Of a stretch of DNA of 64,000 bases, positions 50,881 through 57,745 are shown piece after piece. The notes beneath the pieces are model-generated. The model was given only the letters and a program-made list of their open reading frames with translations. It was not told the origin of the DNA and made no database searches. This DNA is from Achromobacter animicus (GTDB lineage: Bacteria > Pseudomonadota > Gammaproteobacteria > Burkholderiales > Burkholderiaceae_B): assembly GCF_902859585.1 (NCBI RefSeq), contig NZ_CADIJM010000019.1:1-64000 (forward strand), written 5' to 3'. Position numbers and translations under genes: made by a program. How positions within the stretch are numbered: position 1 is the first letter of the stretch; every line of letters starts with the position of its first letter.

Positions 50881-52563
50881 TCAGTGTTGGGCCTTCAGCG
50901 CCGCCTCGCGGATCTTCTCGAGGGTCGTGGACGGGCTGATGGTTTCCGGGTCGATGAAGCAGTGCAGGATCGCGGGCTTGCCGCTGGCCAATGCCCGTTC
51001 AAAGGCCGGACCGAACTGTTCGGTGGTTTCCACGCGTTCGCCGTGGCCGCCAAAGGCGCGCGCGTAGTCGGCGAAATCGGGGTTCTTGAGCTCGGTCGCG
51101 GAAATGCGGCCCGGATAGTGCTTTTCCTGGTGCATGCGGATCGTGCCGTACATCCCGTTGTCCACCAGGATCACGACGATGGGCAGGTCATACTGCACCG
51201 CCGTGGCGAATTCCTGGCCATGCATCAGGAAGCAGCCGTCGCCCGCAAAGCACACGACGGTCTTGTCGGGCCACACGCGCTTGGCGCCCACGGCCGCCGG
51301 CAGGCCGTAGCCCATGGATCCGGATGTGGGGGCCAGTTGAGTGCCAAAGCGCGTGAAGCGGTGGAAGCGATGCAGCCAGGTGGCGTAGTTGCCCGCGCCG
51401 TTGGTCATGATGGCATCGGCCGGCAACGTCTTTTCCAGGTACGCCATCACTTGGCCCAACTGCAGCGCACCGGGCGTGGTAACGGTTTCGGGGTCGCTCC
51501 ATTTCAGGTACGACTCGCGCATGGCCTTGGTGCCATCGGCCCAGACCGGAGTGGCGGGCGCCTTCAGGTCCGCCAGCGACGCGGCAAAGGCGGACGGCGA
51601 TGTGTTGATGGCCAGGGTAGGGCGGTACACCCGGCCCAGCTCGGCGGCATCGGGATGCACGTGCACCAGCTTTTGCTTGGGCACCGGAATATCCAGCAGC
51701 GTGTACGCCTGGCTGGGGTTTTCCGACATGCGGCCGCCCACCAGCAGGATCAGGTCGGCGTCGGCCACGCGCTTGAGCAGGGCGGGATTGATGCCCAGGC
51801 CCACGTCGCCGATGAAGCACGGATGATCGGCCGGGAACAGCATCTGGCGGCGGAACGACACGGCGGTCGGCAGCGCATGGCGTTGTGCGAAGTCGGCAAA
51901 CTCCTGCACGGCGCGCGCGTCCCAGCGCGTGCCGCCCAGAATGGCGACCGGGTTCTTCGCATCGGCCAGCAGTTTTTCCAGGTCGGCCAGCTGGCCGGCG
52001 GTGGGGGCGGATTCAATCACTTCGTAGCGCGGCGCGTCGGCCACCTTGGCGGCCTCGACCAGCATGTCTTCCGGCAGCGCGATCACCACCGGGCCGGGGC
52101 GGCCGGACGTGGCGATGTGGAAGGCGCGCGAGATCAGTTCGGGAATGCGTTCGACCTGATCGATCTCGGTTACCCACTTGGCCTGCGTGCCGAACACGGC
52201 GCGGTAGTCCATTTCCTGGAAGGCTTCGCGCTCGCGCATGCCGCGCTCGATCTGGCCCACGAACAGGATCATCGGCGACGAGTCCTGCTTGGAAATGTGC
52301 ACACCGGCCAGCGCATTGGAGGCGCCCGGACCGCGCGTCACCATGCAGATGCCGGGCTCGCCGGTCAGCTTGCCGTGCGCGTCGGCCATCATGGCCGCGC
52401 CGCCTTCCTGACGGCACACCGTGACCTTGATGTCGGCATCGTGCAGGCCGTCCAGCACCGCCAGATAGCTTTCGCCGGGGACACAAAAGACATGTTTGAC
52501 GCCATGGGCGACCAGTTGGTCGACCAGAATGTGACCGCCAAGGCGGGAATCTTGCTGGGGCAT
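50881..52563 (-). CDS. Thiamine-diphosphate-dependent enzyme, acetolactate synthase-like
   Basis: A 560-residue ThDP enzyme of the POX/AHAS superfamily. Glu53 in CRQEGGAAMMADAHG activates the cofactor, and AGDGCFLMHGQEFATAVQYDLPIVVILVDN is the ThDP/Mg motif. It is typical of single-subunit IlvB-like proteins with no small subunit; the substrate is not obvious. It is transcribed in the direction of gcdH with 143 bp between, and is divergent from a LysR gene, which probably regulates it. It may be a 2-keto acid decarboxylase or carboligase. Confidence 0.85.
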   Translation of the reverse strand: MPQQDSRLGGHILVDQLVAHGVKHVFCVPGESYLAVLDGLHDADIKVTVCRQEGGAAMMADAHGKLTGEPGICMVTRGPGASNALAGVHISKQDSSPMILFVGQIERGMREREAFQEMDYRAVFGTQAKWVTEIDQVERIPELISRAFHIATSGRPGPVVIALPEDMLVEAAKVADAPRYEVIESAPTAGQLADLEKLLADAKNPVAILGGTRWDARAVQEFADFAQRHALPTAVSFRRQMLFPADHPCFIGDVGLGINPALLKRVADADLILLVGGRMSENPSQAYTLLDIPVPKQKLVHVHPDAAELGRVYRPTLAINTSPSAFAASLADLKAPATPVWADGTKAMRESYLKWSDPETVTTPGALQLGQVMAYLEKTLPADAIMTNGAGNYATWLHRFHRFTRFGTQLAPTSGSMGYGLPAAVGAKRVWPDKTVVCFAGDGCFLMHGQEFATAVQYDLPIVVILVDNGMYGTIRMHQEKHYPGRISATELKNPDFADYARAFGGHGERVETTEQFGPAFERALASGKPAILHCFIDPETISPSTTLEKIREAALKAQH

Positions 52564-52623
52564 GGTGGTGTCGTGGTTAGCCTAGGGTAGAACTCCCGAG
52601 CATATGTTCCCTGGGCGCACAAC

Positions 52624-52640
52624 GCAATTGATAAAATTGC
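52624..52640. promoter_or_regulatory. Palindrome in the ThDP enzyme-LysR divergent gap
   Basis: GCAATT-GATAA-AATTGC is a 6 bp inverted repeat with 5 bp spacer, in the only AT-rich patch of the 165 bp gap, consistent with a LysR-type T-N11-A site. Confidence 0.5.
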
Positions 52641-52728
52641 ACATTCTGTTGATCCCCCGGCACGTGGCGGCTGGTGCGCCGCAGCATGCGGGCGCACGGC
52701 GGCGGGCCGGACTTCCGGCGGTATTTCC

Positions 52729-53655
52729 ATGAGAAACGGCATCCCCAATCTGACGGCCCTGCAGGCGTTCGAGGCCTCGGCCCGGCTGGGCAGCTTTTCG
52801 CGCGCCGCCGAAGAACTGTCGCTGACGCACAGCGCCGTCTACCGTCAGGTGGCCAGCCTGGAAGCGCGGCTGGGCGTGCAACTGTTCACGCGGGTGCGCC
52901 GCCGCATCGTGCTGACCGATCACGGCGCCGAATACGCCGGCCGGATCCGTCACCATCTTGATCAGATCGAAAAGGACACCTTTGGTCTCGTCAGCCGGAC
53001 CGGCATGGGGCGCAGCATCCACATCGCCGTCGTGCCCACGCTGGCCACCACCTGGCTGATCCCGCGTCTGGCCGACTTCCAGCGCGAGCACGGCGACATC
53101 ACCGTCAGCTTGTCCGTGCGCACCCTGCCGTTTCAATTCAAGGACCAGCCGTTCGACGGCGCGCTGTATCACGGGGACGGACTCTGGCCCGGCACGCAGG
53201 GTGGGCTGCTGTTTCCGGAACGCGAACTGGTGCCGGTCTGCGCCCCCGAATTGGCGGCGCGCGTGGCGGAGCAGGGCGGCGGCGCGCTGACCGGGATGAC
53301 ACATCTGCATCTGGCCTCGCGGCCCGACGCCTGGCGCCAGTGGTACACGGCCAATGGATATCTGTATGGACCGCAGGCGGCTGGCGGCCCGCGCTACGAG
53401 CTCTTCACCATGGTGATGGCGGCAGTGCAGGCCGGGCTTGGCGTCGGGCTGATGCCGCGCTTTCTGGCGCAGCCCGCGCTGGACCAGGGCGCGCTTGCCA
53501 TGCCGGTGCCGCAGTCGCTGGCGGTCAGCCAGGGGTATTACTTCGGCTATCCGCAACGCAGCGAACGGTCCGATGCGCTGAAGGTATTCGAGGCCTGGCT
53601 CAAGTCCGCCGCCGCAGGCGTGGGCGAGCGCCTGCCCGGCCGCGCCGCGCCGTAG
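52729..53655 (+). CDS. LysR family transcriptional regulator, GcvA-like
   Basis: A 308-residue regulator with an N-terminal winged helix (NLTALQAFEASARLGSFSRAAEELSLTHSAVYRQVASLEARLGVQLF, about residues 5-50) and an effector-binding domain from about residue 95 (HIAVVPTLATTWLIPRLADFQ). This pattern is the GcvA-like branch. It is divergent from the ThDP enzyme and may also affect gcdH beyond it; in related genomes a LysR gene often sits next to gcdH. Effector unknown. Confidence 0.92.
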   Translation: MRNGIPNLTALQAFEASARLGSFSRAAEELSLTHSAVYRQVASLEARLGVQLFTRVRRRIVLTDHGAEYAGRIRHHLDQIEKDTFGLVSRTGMGRSIHIAVVPTLATTWLIPRLADFQREHGDITVSLSVRTLPFQFKDQPFDGALYHGDGLWPGTQGGLLFPERELVPVCAPELAARVAEQGGGALTGMTHLHLASRPDAWRQWYTANGYLYGPQAAGGPRYELFTMVMAAVQAGLGVGLMPRFLAQPALDQGALAMPVPQSLAVSQGYYFGYPQRSERSDALKVFEAWLKSAAAGVGERLPGRAAP

Positions 53656-53664
53656 AATCCCGCC

Positions 53665-54648
53665 ATGTCCACCGCCCGCCAGCCGCTTGCCTCCCAGGCC
53701 GATATCGACGCCTTCATCGACGCCGTGTGGCTCGAAGACGGCCTGTCCGCCAACACCCTGGCCGCCTACCGGCGCGACCTGACCGGGTTCGCCCGCTGGC
53801 TTGAAGACCCCGACGCCTACGCCCGGGAACTGGCCGACCGGCACGGCGAGCCGGCGCGTGCCCAGATGCTGCCCGCCGGCCCGGCCAAGCCGATCCGCGA
53901 TGCGCAGAAGGCCGATATCGAGGCCTGGTTTGCCTTCCGTCACGAAGAAACCCGCGCCACCACCGCCAACCGCCGGCTGGCCGCGCTGCGCCGCTTCTAC
54001 GCCTGGGCGCTGCGCGAACACCGCGCCGAGCGTGATCCCTGCCTGACGCTGGTCGCCGCCAAGCAGCCGCCGCGCATGCCCAAGACGCTGTCCGAGCAAC
54101 AGGTGGACGCGCTGCTGCGCGCGCCCGACGTCAGCCAGCCGCGCGGGCTGCGCGACCGCGCCATGCTCGAGACCCTGTACGCCACGGGCCTGCGTGTGTC
54201 CGAGCTGGTCGGCGTGCGTGCCTTGGACGTCAGCCTGAACGAAGGCGTGGTGCGCGTGGTCCTGGGCAAGGGCGGCAAGGACCGCCTCGTGCCGCTGGGC
54301 GCCGAAGCCGCGCACTGGATTTCGCAGTACCTGGCCACGGCACGCCCCGAATTGGCCGCCGGCCGCGTCAGCGATGCGCTTTTCATCACCAGCCGCGCCG
54401 AGGCGATGTCGCGGCAGGCGTTCTGGCAACTCGTCAAGAAGTACGCTGTGCTCGCCGGCGTCAATGCGCCCTTGTCGCCCCATGTGCTGCGCCACGCCTT
54501 CGCCACGCATCTGCTGAACCATGGCGCCGACCTGCGCGTCGTGCAGATGCTGCTGGGCCACGCGGACATTTCCACCACGCAGATCTACACCCATGTGGCG
54601 CGCGAACGCCTGAAGGCGCTGCACGCGGCCCATCACCCACGCGGCTGA
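53665..54648 (+). CDS. xerD: Tyrosine recombinase XerD
   Basis: A 327-residue site-specific recombinase that, with XerC, resolves chromosome dimers at dif near the terminus. The N-terminal core-binding domain is interrupted by a roughly 25-residue insert (about residues 50-80, AYARELADRHGEPARAQMLP). The catalytic set is complete: Arg176 (TGLRVSEL), Lys202/205 (GKGGKDRL), His273 and Arg276 (SPHVLRHAFATHLL), His299 (LLGHADIST), Tyr308 (IYTH). It stands between the LysR gene and ybaK. Because the symbol depends on distinguishing XerC from XerD, it is slightly less certain than the family. Confidence 0.9.
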   Translation: MSTARQPLASQADIDAFIDAVWLEDGLSANTLAAYRRDLTGFARWLEDPDAYARELADRHGEPARAQMLPAGPAKPIRDAQKADIEAWFAFRHEETRATTANRRLAALRRFYAWALREHRAERDPCLTLVAAKQPPRMPKTLSEQQVDALLRAPDVSQPRGLRDRAMLETLYATGLRVSELVGVRALDVSLNEGVVRVVLGKGGKDRLVPLGAEAAHWISQYLATARPELAAGRVSDALFITSRAEAMSRQAFWQLVKKYAVLAGVNAPLSPHVLRHAFATHLLNHGADLRVVQMLLGHADISTTQIYTHVARERLKALHAAHHPRG

Positions 54649-54680
54649 CCGCCGCCATCTCCCTACCCACCGGCACAAAA

Positions 54681-55169
54681 ATGAGCAAAGCCCGCCACGT
54701 CTCCGAAACGCCCGCCACCCAATTCCTCAAGCAGCACAAGGTGGCCTATTCCGAACACACGTATGACTACGTCGATCACGGCGGCGCCGGCGAAGCCGCG
54801 CGCCAGCTCGGTCTGGACCCGCACGCTGTCGTGAAGACGCTTGTGATGGAGGACGAATCGGCCAAGCCGCTGATCGTGGTCATGCACGGCGACCGCGAGG
54901 TCTCCACCAAGAACCTTGCGCGCCAGGCCGGCCTGAAAAAGGTCGAGCCCTGCAAGCCCGAGGTTGCGCAGCGCCATTCCGGCTATCAGGTGGGCGGCAC
55001 GTCGCCGTTCGGCACGCGCAAGAAGATGCCGGTGTGGGTGGAAGCCGACGTGCTGGAGTATCCCGTGGTCTACATCAACGGCGGGCGGCGCGGCTATCTG
55101 GTGGGCATCGATCCGAAGGTGCTGGTGGACCTGCTGGGCGCGAAACCGGTGACGGTGGCACTGGAGTAG
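54681..55169 (+). CDS. ybaK: Cys-tRNA(Pro) deacylase YbaK
   Basis: A 162-residue editing-domain protein that hydrolyses Cys-tRNA(Pro) mischarged by prolyl-tRNA synthetase. The fold landmarks are the start [40 protein letters not shown] with the functional lysine, and the [17 protein letters not shown] segment. It begins 32 bp after xerD and is probably in its transcription unit. Confidence 0.93.
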   Translation: MSKARHVSETPATQFLKQHKVAYSEHTYDYVDHGGAGEAARQLGLDPHAVVKTLVMEDESAKPLIVVMHGDREVSTKNLARQAGLKKVEPCKPEVAQRHSGYQVGGTSPFGTRKKMPVWVEADVLEYPVVYINGGRRGYLVGIDPKVLVDLLGAKPVTVALE

Positions 55170-55180
55170 AGAGGGAACCC

Positions 55181-55200
55181 GGTGGTATCCCGCTACCACC
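55181..55200 (+). terminator. Hairpin after ybaK
   Basis: GGTGGTA-TCCCGC-TACCACC is a 7 bp stem-loop 12 bp beyond the ybaK stop; no T-run follows, so it is only a weak candidate terminator. Confidence 0.35.
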
Positions 55201-55303
55201 TGGTCCGCTGGCGCGGCGGGCACAATGGGTCAAGAACATCAAGAACCGGAGCCCGATCCGCGGGCAAGCAACCGGACGCCACCCTCATCCCACGGAGACA
55301 ATC

Positions 55304-55882
55304 ATGAGCAAACGACTGTTGATGCTGGTCGGCGACTACGCCGAAGACTACGAAACCATGGTGCCGTTCCAGACGCTGCTGACCGTCGGCCACACGGTGC
55401 ATGCGGTCTGCCCGGACAAGAAGGCGGGCGACACGGTGGCCACGTCGATCCATGATTTCGAAGGCGCACAGACCTACACCGAAAAGCGCGGCCACAACTT
55501 CACGCTGAACTACGACTTCGATCGCGTCGAGCCCTCGTCCTACGACGGCCTGGTGATCCCCGGCGGGCGCGCGCCCGAGTACCTTCGCCTGAATGAAAAG
55601 GTGCTCGAGATCGTGCGGCATTTCGACAAGGCCAATAAGCCCATCGCCGCCGTCTGCCACGGCGCGCAGATCCTGGCTGCGGCCGACGTGCTGAAAGGCA
55701 GGACCTGCTCGGCATACCCCGCCTGCGCACCCGAGGTCCGGCTGGCGGGCGGCACCTACGCCGAGATTGCCGTCGACCAGGCCTACACGGATGGCAACCT
55801 GGTATCGGCGCCCGCCTGGCCCGCGCATCCGGCCTGGATGGCGCAGTTCCTGGCAGTGCTGGGCACCAAGATCACGCACTGA
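55304..55882 (+). CDS. DJ-1/PfpI family protein
   Basis: A 192-residue flavodoxin-fold protein of the DJ-1/PfpI superfamily. The conserved cysteine is Cys118 in the nucleophile elbow AVCHGAQIL, His119 follows, and Glu14 in DYAEDYE is the usual partner. Members act as glyoxalase-like or deglycase-like enzymes or chaperones. The ATG at 55304 has a GGAGA ribosome binding site. A strong hairpin separates it from convergent sugE. Confidence 0.9.
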   Translation: MSKRLLMLVGDYAEDYETMVPFQTLLTVGHTVHAVCPDKKAGDTVATSIHDFEGAQTYTEKRGHNFTLNYDFDRVEPSSYDGLVIPGGRAPEYLRLNEKVLEIVRHFDKANKPIAAVCHGAQILAAADVLKGRTCSAYPACAPEVRLAGGTYAEIAVDQAYTDGNLVSAPAWPAHPAWMAQFLAVLGTKITH

Positions 55883-55899
55883 CCGGGATCACGCACTGA
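55870..55899. repeat. 13 bp direct repeat at the DJ-1 gene stop
   Basis: GATCACGCACTGA occurs at 55870-55882, where it contains the stop codon, and again at 55887-55899. It is a recent short duplication just before the terminator hairpin. Confidence 0.8.
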
Positions 55900-55925
55900 G
55901 CGCGGCGCGCGGGCGCCGCGCTCAG
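55896..55925. terminator. Strong bidirectional hairpin between DJ-1 gene and sugE
   Basis: CTGAGCGCGGCGC and GCGCCGCGCTCAG form a perfect 13 bp stem with a 4 nt GCGG loop in the 60 bp convergent gap. No long T-run follows, but its stability and place fit transcription termination from both sides. Confidence 0.7.
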
Positions 55926-55942
55926 CTGTCGACGTTCATTTC

Positions 55943-56266
55943 TTACGCCGCTGCCTCCGAGAAGCGCAGTCCAACGATTCCGATGAACGCCAGGCCAAGG
56001 AAGCAGGCCCGCGTCCAGTTCATCTCATCCTGAAACACCAGCACGCCGACAAGCACCAGCCCGATCGTTCCAATGCCGGTCCAGATGGCATAAGCCATCC
56101 CCATGGGCAATGCGCGCAAGGCCAGCGCCAGCAGGTAGATGCTGCCTAACCCCGCCATCACGGCGATGATGCTTGGACCCGGTTTTGTCCAACCTGCATT
56201 CAGTTTGAGCGAAAGACCCATCACTATCTCCAAGGCTGCGGCAAGGAACAGATAAGTCCACGCCAT
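55943..56266 (-). CDS. sugE: Small multidrug resistance family exporter, SugE/Gdx type
   Basis: A 107-residue SMR-family transporter with four membrane helices. The essential glutamate is Glu13 (AALEIVMGLSLKLNAGWTKPGPS). This segment and YAIWTGIGTIGLVLVGVLVFQDE resemble the Gdx (SugE) subgroup, which exports guanidinium, rather than the EmrE quaternary-ammonium subgroup. It starts 3 bp after the GST gene, so it is co-transcribed with it, and no guanidine riboswitch is apparent. MarR control is likely through the palindromes at 56959. Confidence 0.88.
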   Translation of the reverse strand: MAWTYLFLAAALEIVMGLSLKLNAGWTKPGPSIIAVMAGLGSIYLLALALRALPMGMAYAIWTGIGTIGLVLVGVLVFQDEMNWTRACFLGLAFIGIVGLRFSEAAA

Positions 56267-56269
56267 GGC

Positions 56270-56935
56270 TCAGCCCTTGGTGGAAGTAGACCGGTTGGGG
56301 GCAGCACGGGAAGCCGGCTTGTTCGCCAGAAGCCCCGCCTGTACCGCAGGCCGCGCAGCGATCACATCCAGCCAGCGCTGGACACGCGCATAAGGCTTGA
56401 TGTCCAGGTCCAACTCGTCCCAGGTTCTCAGCCAGGTGAATGCGGCGATATCGGCGATGCTGTAGTTTTCCGAGGCGATGAAGGCGGATTCGCTCAGGCG
56501 GGTATCCACGACCTGGTAAAGCCGAAGCGATTGCTTCCGGTATCGCTGTATCGCCTCGGCATTGCCCGTTGTCGAGGCATGCAGAAACCACCACAGCTGC
56601 CCCAGCATCGGGCCTATGCCGCCAATCTGGAAATGCAGCCACTGCTGCACAGCAACGCTTTCGGCCTGCGTTTCGGGCTGCAGACACTCCGTTTGCGATG
56701 ACAGATAGGAAAGGATGGCGCCCGACTCGAAGACGGCCAGGCCGGCTTTTCGATCAACGATGGCGGGAATCTTGCCGTTCGGGTTGATCTTGAGGAACTC
56801 GGGTTGATGCTGGTCGCCCTTTTCAAGATCAAGATCGAACTGCTCATAGGTCAGTCCGGCCTCTTTGAGAAAGATGCTGACCTTCTGCCCGTTGGGGGTG
56901 TCTGCGGTGTAGAACGCGAGATCGGCCTGTGTCAT
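56270..56935 (-). CDS. Glutathione S-transferase, YghU/YfcG (nu) type
   Basis: A 221-residue GST. The N-terminal domain starts MTQADLAFYTADTPNGQKVSIFLKEAG with the TPNGxKV motif of nu-class enzymes, continues NPNGKIPAIVD and FESGAILSYLS, and the C-terminal helical domain contains GGIGPMLGQLWWF. Members often have disulfide-bond reductase activity. The ATG at 56935 avoids a non-family N-terminal extension. It lies upstream of sugE in one unit, and the promoter region carries perfect TTGCAA palindromes. Confidence 0.92.
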   Translation of the reverse strand: MTQADLAFYTADTPNGQKVSIFLKEAGLTYEQFDLDLEKGDQHQPEFLKINPNGKIPAIVDRKAGLAVFESGAILSYLSSQTECLQPETQAESVAVQQWLHFQIGGIGPMLGQLWWFLHASTTGNAEAIQRYRKQSLRLYQVVDTRLSESAFIASENYSIADIAAFTWLRTWDELDLDIKPYARVQRWLDVIAARPAVQAGLLANKPASRAAPNRSTSTKG

Positions 56936-56958
56936 GTCTATCCTTGTCGATGAATAGC

Positions 56959-56989
56959 ATTGCAATTGCAATCGTTGCAAATGCAATCG
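56959..56989 (-). promoter_or_regulatory. MarR-type operator of the GST-sugE unit
   Basis: ATTGCAATTGCAAT (56959-56972) is a perfect 14 bp palindrome, followed by TTGCAAATGCAAT (56975-56987). They lie 24-52 bp before the GST start. The same TTGCAnTTGCAA-type elements occur upstream of marR (57598-57655). Confidence 0.7.
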
Positions 56990-57127
56990 TATGACACGAT
57001 GCCGCGTCGTGCAAGATGTCCATCAACAGAGGTCAGCCATGCGATCGCAGCGTCTTCGCTCGCCCGCGTTCACGCCGCAAAGACGGCAGGCGGCGTCTGC
57101 ATGTCTTGAACAACTTGCCAGCCAGCT

Positions 57128-57574
57128 TCAGTTGCCTTGCGCGCGGGCAACGGCAGCGGCCTGGTCCAGCGCCGCGGCAAACTTGTCTTGCTCGTCTGCA
57201 CTGAACTGGCTCAGAAACACTTCGGCAACGGTTCCTTCGTAGACCTTCCACATCTTCTTGCGCAGCGCGCGGCCTTCCTTCGTGATGGTGGCGAACGCGG
57301 CGCGGCCATCTTCAGCCGAGCGCGCGCGCTGGACCAGGCCCTCTTGCTCCAGGCGGTCGACCAGCCGCGTGAGGTTGTAGCGTTCGATCGCCAGCGCGTC
57401 CGCCAGTTCGTGCATCCGCCGTGTGCCGCCTGGCCCGCTTTCCAGTCCCCAAAGAACGTCGTACCAGGCATAGACGGGCAGCTTGGCCGCTGCCAGGCGG
57501 CTTTCGACCTCGCGGATCATCAAACGATGGGCGCGCACAAACGAGAACCAAAGATCCGCTCCGTCTTTCGCCAT
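57128..57574 (-). CDS. MarR family transcriptional regulator
   Basis: A 148-residue winged-helix repressor. The DNA-binding part lies at about residues 45-105 (MHELADALAIERYNLTRLVDRLEQEGLVQRARSAEDGRAAFATITKEG). The ATG at 57574 follows an AGGAGCC ribosome binding site on the minus strand. Operators of one motif are found in its own promoter region, before the GST-sugE unit, and before the divergent E1 gene, so it probably represses all three. Inducers are typically small aromatic or electrophilic compounds; here unknown. Confidence 0.9.
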   Translation of the reverse strand: MAKDGADLWFSFVRAHRLMIREVESRLAAAKLPVYAWYDVLWGLESGPGGTRRMHELADALAIERYNLTRLVDRLEQEGLVQRARSAEDGRAAFATITKEGRALRKKMWKVYEGTVAEVFLSQFSADEQDKFAAALDQAAAVARAQGN

Positions 57575-57597
57575 GGCAGGCTCCTTTCGAGTTTTAG

Positions 57598-57655
57598 TTG
57601 CATTTGCAATTCTAGCTGAACTAGAATTGCGGCCCATACGATTGCAGTTGCAATT
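57598..57655. promoter_or_regulatory. MarR/E1 divergent control region with palindromes
   Basis: TTGCATTTGCAATT (57598-57611) overlaps a 10 bp perfect inverted repeat GCAATTCTAG-CTGAA-CTAGAATTGC (57606-57630), and ATTGCAGTTGCAATT follows at 57641-57655. They share the TTGCAA half site with the site before the GST gene and lie between marR and the E1 gene. Confidence 0.7.
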
Positions 57656-57745
57656 CATGGATTGAATGTTGGTGACTGCGCCACGCCCGTCTGGCTGGTC
57701 GGCCGCAGCCCCGCTTCAACCCGTCATTTTCCCTGGAGGACCGCC

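Noticed and set aside
53665-54648. XerD taken as an integrase of a mobile island
   Set aside because: The sequence fits the housekeeping recombinase, and no direct repeats, tRNA site or cargo genes flank it.
55943-56266. A guanidine riboswitch before the SugE/Gdx gene
   Set aside because: The gene starts 3 bp after the GST gene, leaving no room for a leader, and the GST upstream region shows operators instead of the riboswitch fold.
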